Assembly (NCBI GenBank): GCA_029379385.1
Contig: CM055618.1
Coordinates: 8,132,134-8,196,133 of the forward strand
Reading direction: 5' to 3'
Source: Quillaja saponaria
Lineage: Eukaryota > Streptophyta > Magnoliopsida > Fabales > Quillajaceae
DNA length: 64,000 nt
Both the position numbers and the translations under genes were made by a program. Every line of letters begins with the position of its first letter. Positions within the stretch are counted from its first letter, which is position 1. Below, piece after piece: positions 51,250 to 64,000 of the stretch. The notes beneath the pieces were generated by a model, which was not told the DNA's origin, did no database searches, and was given only the letters and a program-made list of their open reading frames with translations.

Positions 51250-51450
51250 GTTAGAATATATTATGGTCCATAATTAATGGCCCATGATTTAGGTATAATT
51301 TTTTGCATATACATTATTATTGTATTTATTCTTATACTTGACTAGGTTCATTATATTAGGAATTTGTACAACCCATAAAAACAAGCTTCCACTTTGTATA
51401 TTTTCATATCAAGCAATATAATTTTATTGAAGCACTTTTTAGTTCAACTA
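51250..51450 (+). repeat. 3' LTR of the Copia element
   Basis: Begins GTTAGAATATATTATGG directly after the polypurine tract, the usual Copia LTR start (TGTTAGAATAT). It ends near GTTCAACTA. Confidence 0.8.
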
Positions 51451-51471
51451 GCTTGGAAGAAAAAGTGTAAG

Positions 51472-51726
51472 TTTGTAAAAATGAATAAATAGACGAAAAC
51501 ATTAAAGTTTTCAAGTAGAAAATCACGTTTGTGCATAATATCCTAACTTTTGGTTCAAATTCCAAATTGTTTATTTCTACAAGTCTTGTTTGTTCAAGTT
51601 TGAAAAAAGGAATAAATATAAGAAAATATTAAAGTTTTGAGGTAGAAAATCACATTTGTGCATAATATCTTAGCTTTTGATTCAAATTTCAAACCGTTTA
51701 TTCTTATAAATTTTATTTATACCCAC
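51472..51726. repeat. 127-bp tandem repeat, two copies plus decayed third
   Basis: Units start at 51472 and 51599 with TTTG-AAAAA-GAATAAATA and share AATATTAAAGTTTT, GTAGAAAATCAC, TTTGTGCATAATAT and CTTTTGATTCAAAT-type blocks. A weaker third copy can be traced to about 51890. No function is evident. The rest of 51451-52239 is AT-rich and without a recognised gene. Confidence 0.75.
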
Positions 51727-52239
51727 AGACATGTCAGTAATCTTGGATCGTCAAACTAAAGTGTATTTGACAATTTTACTCCCAAGATTTAATTTTTAAA
51801 GTTTTCAACACTTGTACATAAATTCTTAACTTTTAATCCAAATTGAAAACTTTTTTTTTTTTTTTTTTCACAAATCTTATTCGTATCCATGGACGGACAT
51901 TGATGTCTGCACAATGTGAATGCCCAAAAGCACTTAGAACAAAATTACAATCAAACTAAAGCATAAAACAACAAAGCAGAAAGAGGTTGACTCATACATG
52001 AGATGAAAAATGGAGAATGAAATTATTTGGATGATCAAAGAATTAGGTAGTCAAGTATTACTGAAGTCCCCTCGTGCTGCAGGTTATAGTAGTAAACTAG
52101 TAAACAAGATATTCTAAAAGGTTAAACTTAATAATGAGTTTGAGAAGGGTGTGGTCGAAAACAAGACCAGGCAGCCAGATGATTCTATTCCGTAATCAAG
52201 CCAAGATCATCTAATTATTCAGTTTTAATAAACGTGCAT

Positions 52240-60392
<8,153 letters not shown>

Positions 60393-60765
60393 CTGAAAAA
60401 GATCCAGCCAAAATATTATTAAAATAATTGCAACAATCTACAAGAAACACTATTGCAACAGGAAAACAAAATATTCAAACTCTCATTCTATCGGCTCTTG
60501 GTGACAAGTAATGATGCCAAAACTAAATAAAAACAAATAGGTTTTTCTAATTAGTTGACTTTGTGAGAATTTAATAACAGAAGCAACACATGACTAGGAA
60601 AATGACCCAGTTGTCTGCAAGCAAATACAATAACATATCATGAGAAAGCCACATCCGATAGTCAAGAGTATCTAATTAGATGCATCATGCACAGTTTTTT
60701 CTATAAAAAGGCCAAAAATAAAGAAGAAAGACAAGGAACTCCAATCAGAGTTTGCCTATTATATG
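60393..60765. other. DNA between the first preserved PGM exon and the LINE
   Basis: AT-rich. Both frames were inspected on the minus strand for the missing PGM first exon (PFDGQKPGTSGLRKK type) and it is not here. Confidence 0.6.
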
Positions 60766-62345
60766 TCAACTCAACTCAACTCAGCTCAATTAAGTCTTAA
60801 ACTCCAAACTAGTTGGGGCCGGCTATATGAATCCTTATCCTCCATTCACAACGATCCAAGACATCATTTTCAATAATATCTAGAACAGTCATATCATTCT
60901 CGATGACTGTCTCCCATGTAAATTTCGATCTCCCCTACCATGTCTAACACTTGACACATATACCAAGTCACATTTCTTAACTACCGTGTCTATTGGCTAA
61001 CGTTGGATATGTCCAAACCAACGTAAGTGATTCTCCCTCATTTTCTCTTCAATAAGTGTTACTTCTACTTTTTTACTGATCTTATAATTCCTTTTTCTAT
61101 CATTGCTTATATGTTCCGTCATCCATCTCAACATTCTCATTTCAGCTACTCCCATCTTATGCGAGTGTTGCTTCTTAACTGCCCAACATTCAGCACCATA
61201 CAACATAGCTAGCCTTACTGTCATCTTATAAAATTTTTCTTTTAATCTATTTGAAATTTTAGGATCACATAAAACTTTCGAAACACTATGCCACTTCACC
61301 CACCTTGCCTTGATCCTATGGTTTACATCATACTCAATTGTTTTATCTTTTTGTATTAATGAACCTAAATATTTAAAAACATCCTTTGTATGGACTGCCT
61401 GACTGTCCAAAGTTATTTCATTTGGGTCTCCTCTAGTTTTACTGAAATTGCACTCTATATGCTTTGTTTTTGTCTGACTCAACCTAAGGCCTTTAGAATC
61501 TAACTTGTTCCACCATATTTCTAGTTTAAAATTTAAACATTCTCTAGTTTTGTCTACCAACACGATATCATTAGCAAACAACATGCACCAAGACTTGGAT
61601 AAGTTCATCCATGACTAAAACATGTGATCCTTGGTGAGTTCATCCATGACTAAAACAAATAAATATGGACTTACGGATAAACCTTGGTGAACTTCTATCA
61701 TGATGGAAAACTTTCCAGTCAAAAAATCTACCGTTCGCACTCTAGTCATTACTCCCTTATACATATCTTTAATAACTTCTAAATATTTAGTTGGGGCCTT
61801 CTTTTTCTAGAGAACCCACCACAAGACTTGTTTGGGCACCCTATCATACGCTTTTTTTAAATCAATAAAGACCATGTGAATATCCTTTTTCTTTTCTCTA
61901 TATTTCTCCATTAATCCCCTAAGTAAGAAAATAGCCTCCATTGTAGATATTCCCGGCAAAAAGCCAAATTGATTATCAGAAACTAGAGTCTCATTCTTAA
62001 ACCTATGCTCAATCACTCTTTTCCACAGCTTCATTGTATGAATTATAAGTTTTATTCCTCGATCATTCATACAACTTTGAATGTCTCTTATATTCTTATA
62101 AACAGGGATCAACGTACTCTTCCTTCATTCATCAGACATTTTCTTGGTTATTAGAATCTTGTTAAAAAGATTTGTAACCCAAGTTACGCCAATATCTCCT
62201 AAGCGTCTCCAAATTTCTATTGGTATATCATCTGGGCTCATTGCCTTACCATTCTTCATTTTATGAATAGCTTTCTTTAACTTCTTGTGTTCTAATCCGA
62301 CGAAAAAATTGGTGGCCCATCAAAGGCATCAAGACAGTACATTTC
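60766..62345 (-). mobile_element. 5'-truncated RTE-type LINE with tail repeat, dead reverse transcriptase
   Basis: The minus strand begins within the reverse transcriptase (MKNGKAMSPDDIPIEIW-like stretch near 62270). It runs through [28 protein letters not shown], the catalytic box region MLFANDIVLVD (61580) and the RTE C-terminal KYLGSLIQKD, MLYGAECWA and MRMLRWM motifs down to 60997. The 3' end carries the family signature GCCGGCCCCAACTAGTTTGG and a short (GTTGA)n-type tail near 60767-60783. The catalytic FADD reads FAND, and there are stops and frameshifts. The endonuclease half is absent, as usual for 5'-truncated insertions. Same family and orientation as 1-2225. Confidence 0.88.
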
Positions 62346-62723
62346 AAGATGAGTGAGTTTGACACATTTTCATCACTCATCCATTGAAAATTTGCAATAA
62401 TTATCCTTTTCATTATATAATAAACCCCTTCATATCAGCAGCTGTTTACAAAATATATTCAAGCCATTTTTTGACAAACAATTCAACTATACATATAAAT
62501 ACGAATCACTACGTTACTCTTCTTCATTATATAATCAACTCTCTTTACATGCAAACAAAATAAAAAACTCTGTTTTATAGTAACTTCAATTATTCATTTC
62601 AATTAAAATTTATAAAATCTGGATCCTATGATAATTCATTAGCAAACACAAAATATATTATAGATGCATCTTCAATTATACATCTTCTTTATGGTGGCAT
62701 TCAGGCTACCCTCCCAAAACCAT
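62346..62723. other. AT-rich spacer between the LINE and the NLR gene
   Basis: Should contain the 3' untranslated region of the NLR gene. No coding region, including the missing PGM first exon, was found. Confidence 0.5.
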
Positions 62724-64000
62724 TCATCTCCGTTTTCTTTTATCTTCACTCTTCGCAGCTTTGGTGTCGTTGAGACTCCAGAAGAAAATACCTGCACCTT
62801 GGGGCATTCTCACAATTACTTTTTTAAGGGATGGGAAATTGAAGGCAAAATTCATTGAGCCGCAGAAATTGACGAGGCTTGGTAGACACTGAAGTTCCAA
62901 AATTTCCAAACTCTCCAAAACAATCTCCACTTCTCCTTGATCTTCCTTGTCAAATACTATTTCTTCTATAATTTCACACTCCCTTATCCTCATTTCACTG
63001 AGCTGAACAAGACTTTTCGCTGTTGTGCATGTTAGTAAATGTAGCATTCCATTGCATTTCCAGACATCCAAGTTTTTCAAATGATTGAAAGACACTCTAG
63101 AAGGCACTAAATCTAACAAAGCAGAGCATTCCCATACTTCTAATGTTTCTAGAATCTCAAGAATTGGATCGGGTTGGAAGCCATCTTTGCAGATCTTCTC
63201 TAATTTAGTCAATGCCCACAACGTTAATTTTGAAAGGTGCGAAGCAGTCATAGTTTGTGTCTCCTCGTCAACATGTCTTTCACAAGGAAATATCTCTTGA
63301 AATGAACTATATTTCACAACTAGTCCATCCAGGTTGGTGATTTTCTGAATGAACCAATATGGGAAATTACTAGCTGCTTGTTCATCATGAAACGACTGTA
63401 GTCGGAGAAATGTTAGGTTACGGAACAGATCATCTACAACATATTGGCCGTTCCATATCCTCATGGCATCCTTGCCGTCTAATGACAAGTGCTCTATGTT
63501 GGGGAGTACCTGATCGAGAAATGGAACAAATTAATTAAGGAAAGTAGAAATTTGTTGTACAGTAAGCACTTAAAACATTTTATTTTCTTTATTTATACGA
63601 TACCTTTTCAATCGAGAACATGGTTTGTTGAATTATTGCAACGGGTTCATCATCCTCTGGATCTGTTTCCTGAAAGCTTATGAAATCAATTGTGAATATC
63701 TCCAGCTTACCACGGAATAGTGTATATATCCTTTCCAACTGCGGCCATTCTACAGTATGTGGCCCTGGGTAGAAATACTTAAGATTTGGTAAATTCTTGA
63801 GAGACACTGAAGTTGCTTTAGGGAACACAAAGTTAATGGCTATTGTATTTCCAGGTATTTCTTCTTCCTTGGAAACAACCTCCATCTGGGAACATGAATC
63901 TATGTCTAGTTCATCAAGTTCTTCAAGTTCTTCAAGACCTTTAGCTACAGTCTACAGATGCTGGAAATAGATATTTTAGACTTGCACAATTCAGAACATG
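62724..64000 (-). pseudogene. 3' part of a CC-NBS-LRR-type resistance gene (LRR region), frameshifted near the window edge
   Basis: Two exons are visible: from the window edge to 63604, and 63509-62724 (stop after RKRR), joined by a 94-bp GT..AG intron in phase 0. The protein is a run of irregular leucine-rich repeats of the kind at the C-terminus of RPS2/At4g27190-like receptors: NLPNLKYFYPGPHTVEWPQL, VLPNIEHLSLDGKDAMRIW, LETLEVWECSALLDLVP, LKNLDVWKCNGMLHLL, MRIRECEIIEEIV and FPSLKKVIVRMPQG. Such proteins sense pathogen effectors in the cytoplasm. Near 63945-63958 a 7-bp tandem duplication (CTGTAGA/CTGTAGC on the minus strand) breaks the frame inside a FPASVAKGLEEL-type motif; both sides otherwise read well. 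The NBS and coiled-coil parts lie beyond the window. It could be a pseudogene, or a live gene with a sequence error. Confidence 0.72.

Larger units (their letters stand above)
45390..51450 (+). mobile_element. Degenerate Ty1/Copia retrotransposon carrying a nested insertion
   Basis: Two diverged LTRs (about 45390-45589 and 51250-51450) share GGCTTCCACTTTG-like and ATTTTCATATCAAG blocks. TGGCATAAGAACC (45590) resembles the initiator-Met primer site TGGTATCAGAGC. A polypurine tract GAGGGAAAAG precedes the right LTR. Coding relics follow Copia order: gag from ATG 45805 (MSSQIDIIHPTHIIFHDANY, LQGHKLQGYI), a zinc-knuckle-like region near 46490, integrase near 47330-47740 (MFDLVHSNVWGPSP) and 49205-49450, reverse transcriptase about 49750-50450 (YKAHQVAKGYTEEYDIDYEE, VYDMII), and RNase H about 50740-51130 (AYSDINWA, IDCHVTCSHLA). 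All are riddled with stops, so the element is inactive. Insertion near 45390 appears to have split the CACTA element to its left. Confidence 0.88.

Overview
The window is nuclear DNA from a flowering plant, most likely a eudicot; I cannot name the species. Evidence: AT-rich intergenic DNA, genes split by GT..AG introns, plant-only families (class B GH9 endoglucanase, pectin-methylesterase-inhibitor protein, H15/AT-hook HMGA protein, SUVH methyltransferase, CC-NBS-LRR resistance protein, plant-type cytosolic phosphoglucomutase), and plant transposons (RTE LINEs, CACTA, PIF/Harbinger-like MITEs, Copia and Gypsy-type LTR elements).

Layout. 1-2.2 kb: decayed RTE LINE. 2.4-3.7 kb: relic of a SUVH gene. 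5.0-5.5 kb: N-terminal scrap of a CACTA transposase. 7.0 kb: 87-bp tandem repeat. 8.7-12.8 kb (minus): seven-exon GH9 endoglucanase, the largest gene that still looks nearly whole, but with an apparent one-base frameshift beside its start. 14.3-16.1 kb: second CACTA relic. 17.0-17.5 kb: PIF-like fragment. 19.7-20.3 kb (plus): intronless PMEI-type gene. 21.1-22.3 kb: two MITEs. 24.6-26.8 kb: non-autonomous CACTA element with both ends. 30.9-35.0 kb: non-coding LTR retroelement with a perfect 5-bp target duplication, inserted into what looks like an older L1-type ORF1 relic. 40.5-41.2 kb (minus): two-exon HMGA gene. 42.5-43.3 kb: PIF/Harbinger-like element. 44.7-45.4 kb: one CACTA end. 45.4-51.45 kb: dead Copia element carrying a nested 1.4-kb insertion. 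52.2-60.4 kb (minus): cytosolic phosphoglucomutase pseudogene that keeps its introns. 60.8-62.3 kb: second RTE LINE. 62.7-64.0 kb (minus): 3' end of an NBS-LRR gene with a frameshift, cut by the window edge.

The host genes do not form a pathway. GH9 and PMEI proteins both act in the cell wall and HMGA acts on chromatin, but nothing in the sequence ties them together beyond proximity. Much of the window consists of old, often nested transposons and broken gene copies. I found no CRISPR, operon-like or clearly new system. The observations most worth checking are the GH9 start-region frameshift, the multiply damaged phosphoglucomutase copy, the NLR 7-bp duplication, the CACTA element with a GC-rich interior segment, and the nested insertion inside the Copia element.

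Exon limits were read by eye from splice consensus plus family similarity recalled from knowledge. No alignment or database search was run.
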